A stretch of 64,000 bases of DNA from Phycisphaeraceae bacterium (GTDB lineage Bacteria; Planctomycetota; Phycisphaerae; Phycisphaerales; UBA1924), in contig CP054186.1 of assembly GCA_015200025.1 (NCBI GenBank), positions 3,274,643-3,338,642 of the forward strand, written 5' to 3'. The position numbers and the translations under genes are program-made. A model generated the notes under the pieces. It did no database searches. It was given only the letters and a program-made list of their open reading frames with translations, and was not told the DNA's origin. This document shows positions 24,246 to 33,093 of the stretch, piece after piece (the first letter of the stretch is position 1; each line of letters opens with the position of its first letter).

Positions 24246-26351
24246 TCAGCGGGCAAGGACCGGGTCCGATCCGTTCGAGGTCTCAGCGGCGGCCAGGGGC
24301 GTTGCGGCGTCGAGCGAGAGGTCCAGCGCCCACGCCCGGACCTCCGGGTCCGGGTCGTCGGCGGCCCGCGCCACCCGCGCCCTCGCTTCGGGCGCGTCCA
24401 CCGACGCCAGGTACTCCAACGCCCGCACCCGCGCGATCACCGTCGGCGGGTTGTCGAACTGCTCGAGCCACATCGACAGCGGCTTCTTCACCGACACCGC
24501 CGCCAGCGTCGACGCCCGCGGGTCCACGACCACGTCGCTCGGGGACGCCCGGAGCGGGTACGTCCGCACCGCCTCCGCCGTGTCGCTGCGGAAGCGGACC
24601 ATCTCGAACGTCCCGTCCTCGAAGGCGATCCTCACGGGGAGGTCCAGGTCGTACGCGGGGTTCTCGCGGTCGATCTTCTGCGTCTGCCGCGCCGACACCG
24701 TCAGCGTCCCCGACGCCCCGTCGTACGTCAGCTCGACGTCGAGCCTCGGCAGCCCGGGCCTCAGGCACCACTGCTCGAAGAACCGCTCGAGCGCCAGCCC
24801 CGAGGCCGACTCCAGCGCCCTGCGGAAATCGTCCGTGTCCGCCAGGCCGAACTTGTGCCGGTCGATGAACAGCCTCGTCCCCCGCGTGAAGGCCTCCGTG
24901 CCCAGTTTCTCACGCAGCATGTGGAGGACGACCGCCCCCTTGCTGTAGACGTTGTCCGCCTTGCTGAAGGGCGTGTCCGGGTTCGCGTAGCGGTTGCTCA
25001 CCATGGGGATAGCCCCCGGGAGCGACCCGCGGTTGCGCACCCGCTGCTCGCGCAGGATCCGCACCACCGCGCCCAGGTACGCCTTGTCCGCCAGTTCCGC
25101 GTCCCCGACCTTTCCGCCGCTCTTGTGTTCCTCCCACAGCGCCTCGGAATAGGTCGCCCACCCCTCGTTGATCCACAGGTGCGCCCACCCCCGGCAGGTC
25201 ACCAGGTCGCCCATCCACTGGTGCGCCAGCTCGTGCGCGATGATCCCCTCGCCCGACCCGTCCACCTGGTCCGCCAGCCCGTCGTACATCGTCGTCGCCG
25301 ACGTGTTCTCCATGCCCCCGCCGAACCCGCGCACCAGCACCGTCGCGTACTTGTCCCACGGGTACGGCTCGTCGAAGAACCCCTCGAAGAACGGGATCAT
25401 CTCCACCGTGCTCCGCAGCGACCGCGACGCCTGCGTCTCCTTCCCGATCGGCACGTACGCCGTCACCGGCAACCGGAACCGCCCGTCGCGGGGCCACCGC
25501 ATGTCCGCCGGTTCCTCGGGCCTCGCCAGGTTCAGGATCGAGAACTGGCCCACCACCACCGACACCAGGTAGTAGACGTGCGGCTTGTCCTGCAACCAGT
25601 GGAACGTCGTCCGCCCGCCCTCGGTCACCTTGTTCACCAGCCGCCCGTTCGAGCAGACCTCGAACCCCGCCGGCACCGTCGCCACGATCTCCGTCGTCAC
25701 CCGCTCGTTCGGGTAGTCGTGGCACGGGAACCACCGGTGGTTGTGCTGCGCCTGGCCCTGGCTGTGCACCATCGGCGCCCGGTCCGTCGGGCTCTTGGCC
25801 TCGGGCTTCCCGGGCGAATACGTCAGCCCCTCGCCCTTCTGGTCCCCAAAGTCGCACACGTACTCGATCCGCACCTCAAACCGTTCCCCGGGCTCGGCGG
25901 GCGTGGGCAGCGTCACCCTCAGCTCGGACCCCGCATGGGTGAACCGCAGCGGCACCGCCGCGTGCTTCTCCCGACCCTTCTCGTCCACCACCGCCGGGAA
26001 CTGGACCGCCGATACCTTGATCCCCGGGCCCGCGTCGAGCACCAGGACCTCACGGGGCTTGCCCCGCGCCGACAGGCGCAGCGTCTGCACCCCGGTGTAC
26101 GTCGGCGTGTCCAGGGCCCCGAAATCCATCGCGAGGCGCATGTGAAGGTGGTCGAAGTGCGTCGCGGGGGGCCAGTTCGCCTTCAGACGCCCCGTGTCCG
26201 TCTCGATCCGGGGGTCCGGGGGGATCTCCGGCAGGTCCTGCGCCCGGGCCACGGGGGCCCAGCACCAGGCGGACAGAACCGTGACGAGGCCCACGGCCAC
26301 CGCCGACAGGCGGCGGGTCGACACGGGCGGGGGAGCAACGGGGTATCTCAT
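24246..26351 (-). CDS. Secreted M1 family aminopeptidase, paralogue
   Basis: 701 residues, first gene of the reverse-strand pair, with a signal peptide (LSAVAVGLVTVLSAWCWAPVARA). Contains GGGMENTSAT and HELAHQWMGD with zinc ligands His373 and His377, followed by NEGWATYSEALW providing the Glu ligand. It is clearly homologous to the gene at 21615 over the catalytic domain. The C-terminus is shorter and keeps only about two helical repeats (ARVRALEYLASVDAP, PEVRAWALDLSLDA), so the HEAT array has expanded in the sister gene or shrunk here. A TATCCT hexamer about 40 nt upstream could be its -10 box. Confidence 0.9.
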   Translation of the reverse strand: MRYPVAPPPVSTRRLSAVAVGLVTVLSAWCWAPVARAQDLPEIPPDPRIETDTGRLKANWPPATHFDHLHMRLAMDFGALDTPTYTGVQTLRLSARGKPREVLVLDAGPGIKVSAVQFPAVVDEKGREKHAAVPLRFTHAGSELRVTLPTPAEPGERFEVRIEYVCDFGDQKGEGLTYSPGKPEAKSPTDRAPMVHSQGQAQHNHRWFPCHDYPNERVTTEIVATVPAGFEVCSNGRLVNKVTEGGRTTFHWLQDKPHVYYLVSVVVGQFSILNLARPEEPADMRWPRDGRFRLPVTAYVPIGKETQASRSLRSTVEMIPFFEGFFDEPYPWDKYATVLVRGFGGGMENTSATTMYDGLADQVDGSGEGIIAHELAHQWMGDLVTCRGWAHLWINEGWATYSEALWEEHKSGGKVGDAELADKAYLGAVVRILREQRVRNRGSLPGAIPMVSNRYANPDTPFSKADNVYSKGAVVLHMLREKLGTEAFTRGTRLFIDRHKFGLADTDDFRRALESASGLALERFFEQWCLRPGLPRLDVELTYDGASGTLTVSARQTQKIDRENPAYDLDLPVRIAFEDGTFEMVRFRSDTAEAVRTYPLRASPSDVVVDPRASTLAAVSVKKPLSMWLEQFDNPPTVIARVRALEYLASVDAPEARARVARAADDPDPEVRAWALDLSLDAATPLAAAETSNGSDPVLAR

Positions 26352-26563
26352 GGTGTGGCCCGGCGGGTTCGAGGGATCGGACAGTCAGGATAGCGGTTCG
26401 GGGTCGAGGATATCGTCGGCCAGACCCCCGCCGCGGGCTTGAGCCGTCGTCACCCCCGCCCGCGGATCGTTCCGGTTCAGGCCGACCGTCCCCGGGGCAC
26501 AGACATTCGCCGCGTCGGGTTGTTTGCGAGAGATCGGGCGCTTGCCTCCGGGGGGAGGCCCCT

Positions 26564-26569
26564 TACACT
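26564..26569 (+). promoter_or_regulatory. Candidate -10 hexamer TACACT for pyrG
   Basis: TTGCCT at 26542-26547, a 16-nt spacer and TACACT at 26564-26569, whose last base is 5 nt before the ATG. No Shine-Dalgarno fits between them, suggesting leaderless transcription. Confidence 0.45.
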
Positions 26570-26574
26570 CTCTC

Positions 26575-28563
26575 ATGCCCACCCAGCCGGTCCAGCCTCC
26601 CGGTCGGCGCTGGCCCGCCGCGGACGTTCCAGCCAAGCCCCCCGTCACGAAACCCTCACCGACGCCCCCCGACGACCCCCGGAACGCCGCGGGCGACGAC
26701 GACGCATCGTCGCGCCGCTCGACGCTCCTGGCGACCCTGGGCGAGTCGTCCGCCGAGAGCGAGTTCTACAGCCCCGTCCCCGCGGGCTACCAGCGAGGCC
26801 GCCACAAGTACGTCATCGTCCTGGGCACCGTGATGTCGGGGCTGGGCAAGGGGATCTTCGCGAGCAGCCTGGCCAAGATGCTCAAGGACAAGGGCCTGTG
26901 CGTCGCCCCCATCAAGATGGAGGGCTACCTCAACATCGATTCGGGGACGCTCAACCCCTTCCGCCACGGCGAGGTTTTCGTCCTGGCCGACGGGACCGAG
27001 TGCGACATGGACCTTGGGACCTACGAGCGCCTGCTCGATCAGGACCTGACGCACCGCAACTTCACCACCTCGGGCCGCCTGTACGCTGAAATCCTCGAGC
27101 GCGAGCGCCGCGGGGCCTACCTCGGGCGCGACGTGCAGATGATCCCCCACGTCACCGGGGAGGTGAAGCGCAAACTCCGCGAGCTGGCGCTCCACGGCGA
27201 CGGGTCCCGCCCCGCCGACGTGGTGTTCGTCGAGGTCGGGGGGACCGTGGGCGACTACGAGAACGCCTTCTACATCGAGGCGATGCGAGAGCTGGCCTTC
27301 GAGGAAGGCCCCGGCTCGACCTGCTTCGTCGCCCTCACGTACATCATCGAGCCCCCCGCCCTGGGCGAGCAGAAGAGCAAGCCCGCGCAGCTGGGGATCA
27401 AGCGGCTCATGGAGGCCGGCGTCCAGCCGCACATCATCGCCTGCCGCGCCAGCCGCCCGTGCCAGCCCAAGGTGATGCAGAAGATCGCGATGTTCAGCAA
27501 CGTGCCGATGCGCCGCGTCTTCTCGATGCACGACCGCGAGAGCATCTACACGATCCCCGAGGAACTCCGCCTCGAGGGCCTCGACCGCGAGATCATGTCC
27601 ATCCTCGACCTCCACGACCGCGTGGACATGGCCCACGAGGACCGCTGCCGCGACAAGTGGAACGCCTTCGCCCGCCGCCTCACCGCGCCCAAGCGTCACC
27701 GCGTCCGCCTCGCCGTCGCCGGGAAGTACGCCAACCTCCGCGACGCCTACGCCTCGATCGACAAGGCCGTCGAGCACTGCGAGGCCCACCTCTCCTGCGC
27801 CATCGAGGCCGACTGGATCGACACCACCGACGTGGACGACCGCAACGCCGCCGCCCGGCTCGCCGGGTGCGACGGGGTGATCGTCCCCGGGGGCTTCGGG
27901 GCCCGCGGGGTCGAGGGCAAGATCGCCGTCGCCCGGTTCTGCCGCGAGCACAAGGTCCCCTACCTCGGGATCTGCCTGGGGTTCCAGGTCGCCGTCATCG
28001 AGTTCGCCCGCCACGCGTTGGGCCTCGCCGACGCCCACAGCACCGAGTTCAACCCCGCCACGGCCCACCCTGTCATCAGCGAGCTCCCCGAGCAGAAAAA
28101 GATCGAGGGCCTCGGCGGGACCATGAGGCTCGGCGCCCAGGACGTCGTCCTGACCCCCGGCTCGCTCGCCTGCTTCCTCTTCGGGAACGTCCCCGCCCAC
28201 CGCGAACGCTTCCGCCACCGCTTCGAAGTCGACCCCGAGTTCGTCCCCCGCCTCGAGGCCGCCGGCCTGGTCTTCAGCGGACGCCACCCCACCCGGCCCA
28301 TCATGCAGATCCTCGAACTCCCCCAGCCCGCCGACCCCGCCGCCCCGGCCCCGGGCGAGCACCCGTACTACATCGGGGCGCAGTTCCACCCCGAGCTCAC
28401 CAGCCGCCCGCTCACCCCTCAACCCATGTTCATGGGCCTCATCGCCGCCTGCATCGCCCGCGCCGCCGCCGCGTCCGCCCCCGGGGCCGCCCTCGACCCC
28501 GAGGTCGCCCGCTTCATCCGGCGCCCCAACGGCACGCCCCGAGGGCAGATGCAGACCGTCTAA
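26575..28563 (+). CDS. pyrG: CTP synthase, divergent, with N-terminal extension
   Basis: 662 residues from ATG 26575, against 535-550 usual. Converts UTP to CTP with ATP and glutamine. The synthase domain begins only at about residue 78 (KYVIVLGTVMSGLGKG, P-loop); the first 77 residues are Pro/Ala/Ser-rich and without visible structure. Conserved points: Asp in NIDSGTLNP and Glu in EVGGTVGDYE (Mg2+ site), KSKPAQ (UTP loop). The class I amidotransferase domain has nucleophile Cys467 in GICLGFQ and His605 in FHPELTSRP. Several normally invariant stretches differ: SGLGKGI for SSLGKGI, DSGTLNP for DPGTMSP, and a rearranged region before KSKPAQ (TYIIEPPALGEQ). Still most likely the functional CTP synthase. 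It diverges from the M1 pair. Confidence 0.9.
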   Translation: MPTQPVQPPGRRWPAADVPAKPPVTKPSPTPPDDPRNAAGDDDASSRRSTLLATLGESSAESEFYSPVPAGYQRGRHKYVIVLGTVMSGLGKGIFASSLAKMLKDKGLCVAPIKMEGYLNIDSGTLNPFRHGEVFVLADGTECDMDLGTYERLLDQDLTHRNFTTSGRLYAEILERERRGAYLGRDVQMIPHVTGEVKRKLRELALHGDGSRPADVVFVEVGGTVGDYENAFYIEAMRELAFEEGPGSTCFVALTYIIEPPALGEQKSKPAQLGIKRLMEAGVQPHIIACRASRPCQPKVMQKIAMFSNVPMRRVFSMHDRESIYTIPEELRLEGLDREIMSILDLHDRVDMAHEDRCRDKWNAFARRLTAPKRHRVRLAVAGKYANLRDAYASIDKAVEHCEAHLSCAIEADWIDTTDVDDRNAAARLAGCDGVIVPGGFGARGVEGKIAVARFCREHKVPYLGICLGFQVAVIEFARHALGLADAHSTEFNPATAHPVISELPEQKKIEGLGGTMRLGAQDVVLTPGSLACFLFGNVPAHRERFRHRFEVDPEFVPRLEAAGLVFSGRHPTRPIMQILELPQPADPAAPAPGEHPYYIGAQFHPELTSRPLTPQPMFMGLIAACIARAAAASAPGAALDPEVARFIRRPNGTPRGQMQTV

Positions 28564-28689
28564 CCCGCGGTCCCGCGTGCCCGGCCCCTCCGCCCGGGCC
28601 CCCGGCGGGCGTAGACTCTCCGCCACTCCACGTCACGCGCGGAACCGGAGGCGTCCACGCGTCACGTCAGGCCTGCACGGGACCCGCGA

Positions 28690-29151
28690 ATGAACCTGCT
28701 CGACATCCTCTCCCCCGATTGCATCAAGGCGCCGCTCGTCGCCACCGACAAGCAGGCGGTCATCCGCGAGCTCGTCGAGCTCCTCGGAAAGGCCGGCAAG
28801 GTCCCCGACACCAAGCCCCTCAACGACGCCGTCTGGCAGCGGGAATGCACCAAGACCACCGGCATCGGGCTGGGCCTGGCCATCCCCCACGGCAAGTGCG
28901 CCGGGATGGCCAACCTCGCCATGGCCATCGGACGCCCCGCTTCTCCCATGGACTTCGGCTCCATCGACGGGCAGCCCGTCCGCCTGGTCGTCCTCCTCGC
29001 CAGCCCGCCCGACAAAACCAACGACCACATCCAGGCCCTTGCCCGCGTCAGCCGCATGATCCTCGTCGAGTCCTTCCGCGAGAAGATCTACGCCGCCGCC
29101 TCCGCCGAGGAGATCTTCGCCCTCGTCAAGAGCCAGGAGCGCCCGGGCTGA
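28690..29151 (+). CDS. ptsN: PTS EIIA domain protein, PtsN (EIIA-Ntr)-like
   Basis: 153 residues. Seen: the phospho-acceptor His67 in GLAIPHGK, and the family pattern LNDAVWQRE-x-x-x-TTGIG, with LVVLLASPP and IQALARVSRMI downstream. EIIA-Ntr proteins accept phosphate from NPr and act mainly in regulation (nitrogen or potassium homeostasis) rather than sugar uptake; a sugar EIIA of the fructose-mannitol family is the alternative. No EIIB/EIIC or rpoN gene is nearby. A TAGACT hexamer at 28612-28617 may be its -10 box, with a leader of roughly 65 nt. It is followed 34 nt later by the prenyl synthase gene. Confidence 0.85.
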   Translation: MNLLDILSPDCIKAPLVATDKQAVIRELVELLGKAGKVPDTKPLNDAVWQRECTKTTGIGLGLAIPHGKCAGMANLAMAIGRPASPMDFGSIDGQPVRLVVLLASPPDKTNDHIQALARVSRMILVESFREKIYAAASAEEIFALVKSQERPG

Positions 29152-29185
29152 GCCCGACGCGACGCTCACCGCGAGCCCAGGCCCG

Positions 29186-30097
29186 ATGACCGACCCCACC
29201 CGCCCCACCCGCCTTGCCGACCCCGCCGATCCCCTCCCCGTCATCGAGGCCCACCTCGCGACCTGGTCCCGCGGGTTCGACCTCCCACCTCGCCTCGTGC
29301 ACGCCGTCGAGTACGCCCTCCTGGGCGGGGGCAAACGGACCCGCCCTCTCCTGGCCTGGCACGCCTCGCTCGCCGCCGGGGGCACGGGGCACGACGCCCT
29401 CGACGCCGCCCTCGCCGTCGAACTCGTCCACTGTTTCTCGCTCGTCCACGACGACCTCCCCGCCATGGACGACGACGACCTCCGCCGCGGCAAGCCCACC
29501 CTCCACAGGCACGCCGGGGAAGCCTCCGCCATCCTCGCCGGCGACGCGATGCTCGCCCTGGCCTTCGGCGTGATCGCCGACCGGTCCCCGACCCCCGCCC
29601 TCGCCGCCGCCCTCGCCCACGAGCTCGCCCAAGGCTCCGCCGGCATGATCGCCGGGCAGGTCTACGACACGCTGGGCGGCCTCCCCCAGGGCCTCGACCC
29701 CGAATCGCAGGCCCGGCACATCCACGAACGCAAGACCGGCGCCCTCATCGTCGCCGCCTGCCGCATGGGCGCCCGCTGCGGGCTCCACGCCTCGGGCCGC
29801 GCCGACGACCGCGGCGTCCTGCCGCTCATCACCGAGTACGCCCGCGCCGTCGGGCTCATGTTCCAGATCGCCGACGACCTCATCGACGTCGAGCAGCCCC
29901 ACGACCACGCCGGGAAAAGGACCAACAAGGACAAGGACGCCGGGAAGGTCACCTACCCGGGCGTGATGGGCGTCGCCGCCGCCCGCGAGCGCCTCGACCG
30001 TCTCCACGCCCGCGCCCTCGACCGCGCCGCCGCGTTGGGCTCCAACGGGCAGGGCCTCGCCCTCCTCGCGGATTCGCTCGCCCGCCGAACCCGCTGA
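29186..30097 (+). CDS. ispA: Polyprenyl (farnesyl/geranylgeranyl) diphosphate synthase
   Basis: 303 residues. Chain-elongating trans-prenyltransferase using IPP and allylic diphosphates. Seen: GGGKRTRPLL, the first Asp-rich motif HDDLPAMDDDDLRRGKPT (from Asp89) and the second motif QIADDLID (Asp230). The two-residue insertion in DDxxxxD is typical of bacterial FPP/GGPP synthases. It sits directly before dxs, the common ispA-dxs arrangement, so it supplies precursors for quinones, undecaprenol or carotenoids and hopanoids. The exact chain length cannot be read from the sequence. Confidence 0.9.
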   Translation: MTDPTRPTRLADPADPLPVIEAHLATWSRGFDLPPRLVHAVEYALLGGGKRTRPLLAWHASLAAGGTGHDALDAALAVELVHCFSLVHDDLPAMDDDDLRRGKPTLHRHAGEASAILAGDAMLALAFGVIADRSPTPALAAALAHELAQGSAGMIAGQVYDTLGGLPQGLDPESQARHIHERKTGALIVAACRMGARCGLHASGRADDRGVLPLITEYARAVGLMFQIADDLIDVEQPHDHAGKRTNKDKDAGKVTYPGVMGVAAARERLDRLHARALDRAAALGSNGQGLALLADSLARRTR

Positions 30098-30115
30098 TCG
30101 TCCCCTCTCGTTCGT

Positions 30116-30144
30116 TTGCCGCGGGTCCTCCCGTGGCGTAAAGT
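30116..30144 (+). promoter_or_regulatory. Candidate dxs promoter with hairpin in the spacer
   Basis: TTGCCG (30116-30121), 17-nt spacer, TAAAGT (30139-30144), each 4 of 6 to consensus, about 100 nt before the dxs ATG. The segment 30118-30137 forms an 8-bp inverted repeat (GCCGCGGG/CCCGTGGC, one G-T pair) that overlaps the -35 box and spacer. It could equally act as a weak terminator of ispA or as an operator. Confidence 0.35.
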
Positions 30145-30247
30145 TTCACGATTCTTTGAAAGTTCGCCGAGGCACACACTCACGCGAACCCAAGGCCCTC
30201 CACGACCGAACTCCTCTCGCCCCGACGCCCTCCCCACCCGCCGAACG

Positions 30248-32254
30248 ATGAACCTCCTCCAGACCATCCACGGGCCCGACGATCTCAAGCGGCTCGCCCC
30301 CGACCAACTCCCCCAGCTCGCCCACGAGATCCGTCACGCCATCATCGAGCAGATCCGCACGACCGGCGGGCACCTCGCCCCCAACCTCGGCGTCGTCGAG
30401 CTCACCATCGCCCTCCACTACGTCTTCGATTTCTCCTGGGACCGCCTCCTCTTCGACGTCGGGCACCAGTGCTACCCCCACAAGCTGCTCACCGGACGCC
30501 TCCACCTCCTCGACAAGCTCCGCACCCGCGACGGGATGGCCGGGTTCCCCGAGCCCCGAGAGAGCCCCTTCGACCTCTTCTCCGTCGGGCACGCCGGCAC
30601 CGGCATCTCCACCGCCGTCGGCGTCGCCTCCGGGGACACCCGCAACGGCGAGGGCTTCCACCCCACCCTCAAGCCCGACGGGCGACGCGCCGCCGTCCTC
30701 ATCGGCGACGCCTCGATCGTCAACGGTGTCGCCATGGAGGGCCTCAACGCCGCGGGGACCCTCGGCCGACAGTTCCTCATCATCCTCAACGACAACGGCA
30801 TGTCCATCAGCCGCCCCCAGGGCGCCCTGGCCCACTACTTCGACCGCCTCCGCCTCAGCCACACCTACTCGGATTTCAAACGCCAGGCCAGGTCCGTCCT
30901 CGACAGCATCCCCGGGGGCGGGCTCCTCCGCGACGCCTACCACTGGGCCGGCGAGGCCGCCAAGCAGGCGATGCACGGCGGGGGCGAGCTGGGCAGCGGG
31001 TGGTTCGAGGGGTTCGGGATCAAAACCGCGGGGCCCATCGACGGGCACGACCTCCCCACGCTCATCCAGTATTTCCGCGAGGCCTCGACCTTCGACCGCC
31101 CGCTCGTGCTCCACGTCAAAACCGTCAAGGGCAAGGGCTACGCCGTCGCCGAGCGGGACTCGAGCACGTTCCACAGCCCCGCGCCGTTCAAGGTCGCCGG
31201 GGACCCCGACGGCGAGGACTGCCGCGTCGAGATCGCCTCCGAGGGTCGCAGCTTCACCGCCGCCGCGGGCGACGCCATCCGCCAGATCATGGACCGCGAC
31301 CCCAGGGTCATCGCCTGCACCGCCGCGATGCCCGACGGGACCGGGCTCTCCCGCGTCTCGCCCGTCCACCCCGACCGCGTGATCGACACGGGGATCTGCG
31401 AGAGCCACGCCATGGACATGATGGCCGGGCTCGCCCGCACCGGGTGGAAGCCGTTCTTCTTCGTCTACTCCACCTTCCTCCAGCGCGCGTTCGACCAGGC
31501 CTTCCAGGAGGTCGCGTTGCAGGGGCTCCCCGTCCGCTTGTGCCTCGATCGCGCGGGGCTGGTGGGGGGCGACGGGGCCGTCCACCACGGGTTCTGCGAC
31601 GTCGCGATCCTCCGCACCCTCCCCCGCGCCGCGCTCCTCGCCGCCGCCGACGAACCGAGCCTCAAGGCCGCCATGGAGTTCATGCTGGGCTACACCGACG
31701 GGCTCTCCGCCGTCCGTTACCCGCGTGACGTGGTCTCCGACCGCCTCGCGGGGCTCCCGCCGGCGCCCTTCGTGCTGGGCAAGGCCCGGTGCCTCACCCC
31801 GCGCTACCAGGACCTCGCCGAAGCGCCCGACGTGGCGGTCGTGGCCTACGGGACCCCCGCCGTCGACGCCCTCGAGGCCGCCGCCATGCTCGCCGAGGAT
31901 TTCCGCGTCGCCGTCTGGGACGCGCGGTTCGCCAAACCCGTCGACGCCGATCTGGTCCGCGCCTTGCTCTCCCGCGGCGTGCCCGTGCTCACCGTGGAGG
32001 ACCACAGCCTCATCGGGGGCTTCGGGTCCGCCGTCCTCGAATCCGCCGCCGAGCAGGGGCTCGACGCCTCGCGCCTCACGCGGCTCGCGCTCCCCGACCG
32101 GTGGATCTTCCAGGACAGCCGCTCGCGCCAACTCGCCGAGGTCGGGTTGAACGCCGCGGGGATCGCCGCCTCGATCCGGCGGTGGGCCGAGCACCTCGGG
32201 CTCACGCCGAGCGTGGGGACCGCGTCCCCCTCCCGCGCAACATCCAAGGCCTGA
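30248..32254 (+). CDS. dxs: 1-deoxy-D-xylulose-5-phosphate synthase
   Basis: 668 residues from ATG 30248. Condenses pyruvate and glyceraldehyde 3-phosphate with thiamine diphosphate, the first step of the MEP isoprenoid pathway. Seen: GHQCYPHKLLTGR, SVGHAGTGIST, the ThDP motif IGDASIVNGVAMEGLN ... ILNDN (Asp154 onward), GPIDGHDL, and the pyrimidine-binding part with GICESHAMDMMAGLA and RAGLVGGDGAVHHG. The usual GDGAMTAG at the ThDP motif is GDASIVNG here, and the surrounding segment departs from typical DXS, although the metal-binding Asp and Asn are kept. The placement after ispA supports the call. The frame is open 132 nt upstream but lacks conserved sequence. Confidence 0.9.
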   Translation: MNLLQTIHGPDDLKRLAPDQLPQLAHEIRHAIIEQIRTTGGHLAPNLGVVELTIALHYVFDFSWDRLLFDVGHQCYPHKLLTGRLHLLDKLRTRDGMAGFPEPRESPFDLFSVGHAGTGISTAVGVASGDTRNGEGFHPTLKPDGRRAAVLIGDASIVNGVAMEGLNAAGTLGRQFLIILNDNGMSISRPQGALAHYFDRLRLSHTYSDFKRQARSVLDSIPGGGLLRDAYHWAGEAAKQAMHGGGELGSGWFEGFGIKTAGPIDGHDLPTLIQYFREASTFDRPLVLHVKTVKGKGYAVAERDSSTFHSPAPFKVAGDPDGEDCRVEIASEGRSFTAAAGDAIRQIMDRDPRVIACTAAMPDGTGLSRVSPVHPDRVIDTGICESHAMDMMAGLARTGWKPFFFVYSTFLQRAFDQAFQEVALQGLPVRLCLDRAGLVGGDGAVHHGFCDVAILRTLPRAALLAAADEPSLKAAMEFMLGYTDGLSAVRYPRDVVSDRLAGLPPAPFVLGKARCLTPRYQDLAEAPDVAVVAYGTPAVDALEAAAMLAEDFRVAVWDARFAKPVDADLVRALLSRGVPVLTVEDHSLIGGFGSAVLESAAEQGLDASRLTRLALPDRWIFQDSRSRQLAEVGLNAAGIAASIRRWAEHLGLTPSVGTASPSRATSKA

Positions 32255-32280
32255 CCCGCCCGGGTCCCCCGCGGCCCAAC

Positions 32281-32286
32281 TACCAT
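32281..32286 (+). promoter_or_regulatory. Candidate -10 hexamer TACCAT for the SDR gene at 32292
   Basis: TACCAT ends 5 nt before the ATG, with no Shine-Dalgarno in between; same geometry as pyrG. No good -35 box is seen. Confidence 0.3.
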
Positions 32287-32291
32287 CGCCC

Positions 32292-32975
32292 ATGACCACG
32301 TACCTCATCACCGGGGCCACCCGGGGCATCGGGCTCGAACTGGCGCGTCAACTCCGCGGGCTGGGCCGCCGCGTCGTCGCCACCGCCCGCGATCCGGGGC
32401 GAGCCGCCGAACTCGCCCAGGCCGGCGCCACGATCGTCGCCCTCGAGGCCGCCGACCCCGGCTCCATCGCGTCGTTCCCCTCGCGCCTGGCCGACGCCGG
32501 CGTCCGGGCGGTCGACGTGCTGATCAACAACGCCGGCGTCAACGCCGAGGGCTGCTCTTGGGGGGCCGTGACCGCCCCCGAGTTCCTGCGCGTGCTCAAT
32601 GTCAACACCGTCGCCCCCGTGCTCGTCACGCAGGCCCTGCTCCCCCTCCTCCGCGCCGGGCACGCCAAGCTCGTCGTCAACATCTCCAGCATCCTCGGGT
32701 CCATCGCCCAGAACTCCGGCGCCTCCAACATCCCCTACTGCGCGAGCAAGGCCGCTCTCAACCAGGCCTCCGTCTCCATGGCCCACGCGCTCAAGCCTCA
32801 CGGCGTCCGCGTCGTCGCGATCCACCCCGGCTGGGTCAGAACCGACATGGGAGGCCAGAACGCCCCCCTCGAACCCGCCCAGAGCGCCGCGTCCATCCTC
32901 GCCACCCTCGACCGCCTCTCCCCCGACGACACCGCTTGCTTCCTCAACTACGACGGCACGCCCATCCCCTGGTAG
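32292..32975 (+). CDS. Short-chain dehydrogenase/reductase
   Basis: 227 residues. Rossmann dinucleotide-binding motif TGATRGIGLE (residues 8-17), NNAGVNAEG, a catalytic Ser in NISSILGS and the YCASK Tyr-x-x-x-Lys pair near residue 155, followed by HPGWVRTDMGG. These place it in classical SDRs of the carbonyl-reductase/sniffer type that lack an obvious substrate clue. It lies 37 nt after dxs but is not known to belong to that pathway. NADP or NAD preference is not certain; Arg after the Gly-rich motif hints at NADP. Confidence 0.88.
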   Translation: MTTYLITGATRGIGLELARQLRGLGRRVVATARDPGRAAELAQAGATIVALEAADPGSIASFPSRLADAGVRAVDVLINNAGVNAEGCSWGAVTAPEFLRVLNVNTVAPVLVTQALLPLLRAGHAKLVVNISSILGSIAQNSGASNIPYCASKAALNQASVSMAHALKPHGVRVVAIHPGWVRTDMGGQNAPLEPAQSAASILATLDRLSPDDTACFLNYDGTPIPW

Positions 32976-33093
32976 TTCCCCGGGCCGCCCGCCGCGATCC
33001 CACAGCCCCGACGTACGTAGAATCCCCGCGTCGCCGGCGCTCGGCGCACGGGGGGCACCGGCCGTCCAGGTCGGGGGGAAGCACGGAGGCCTT

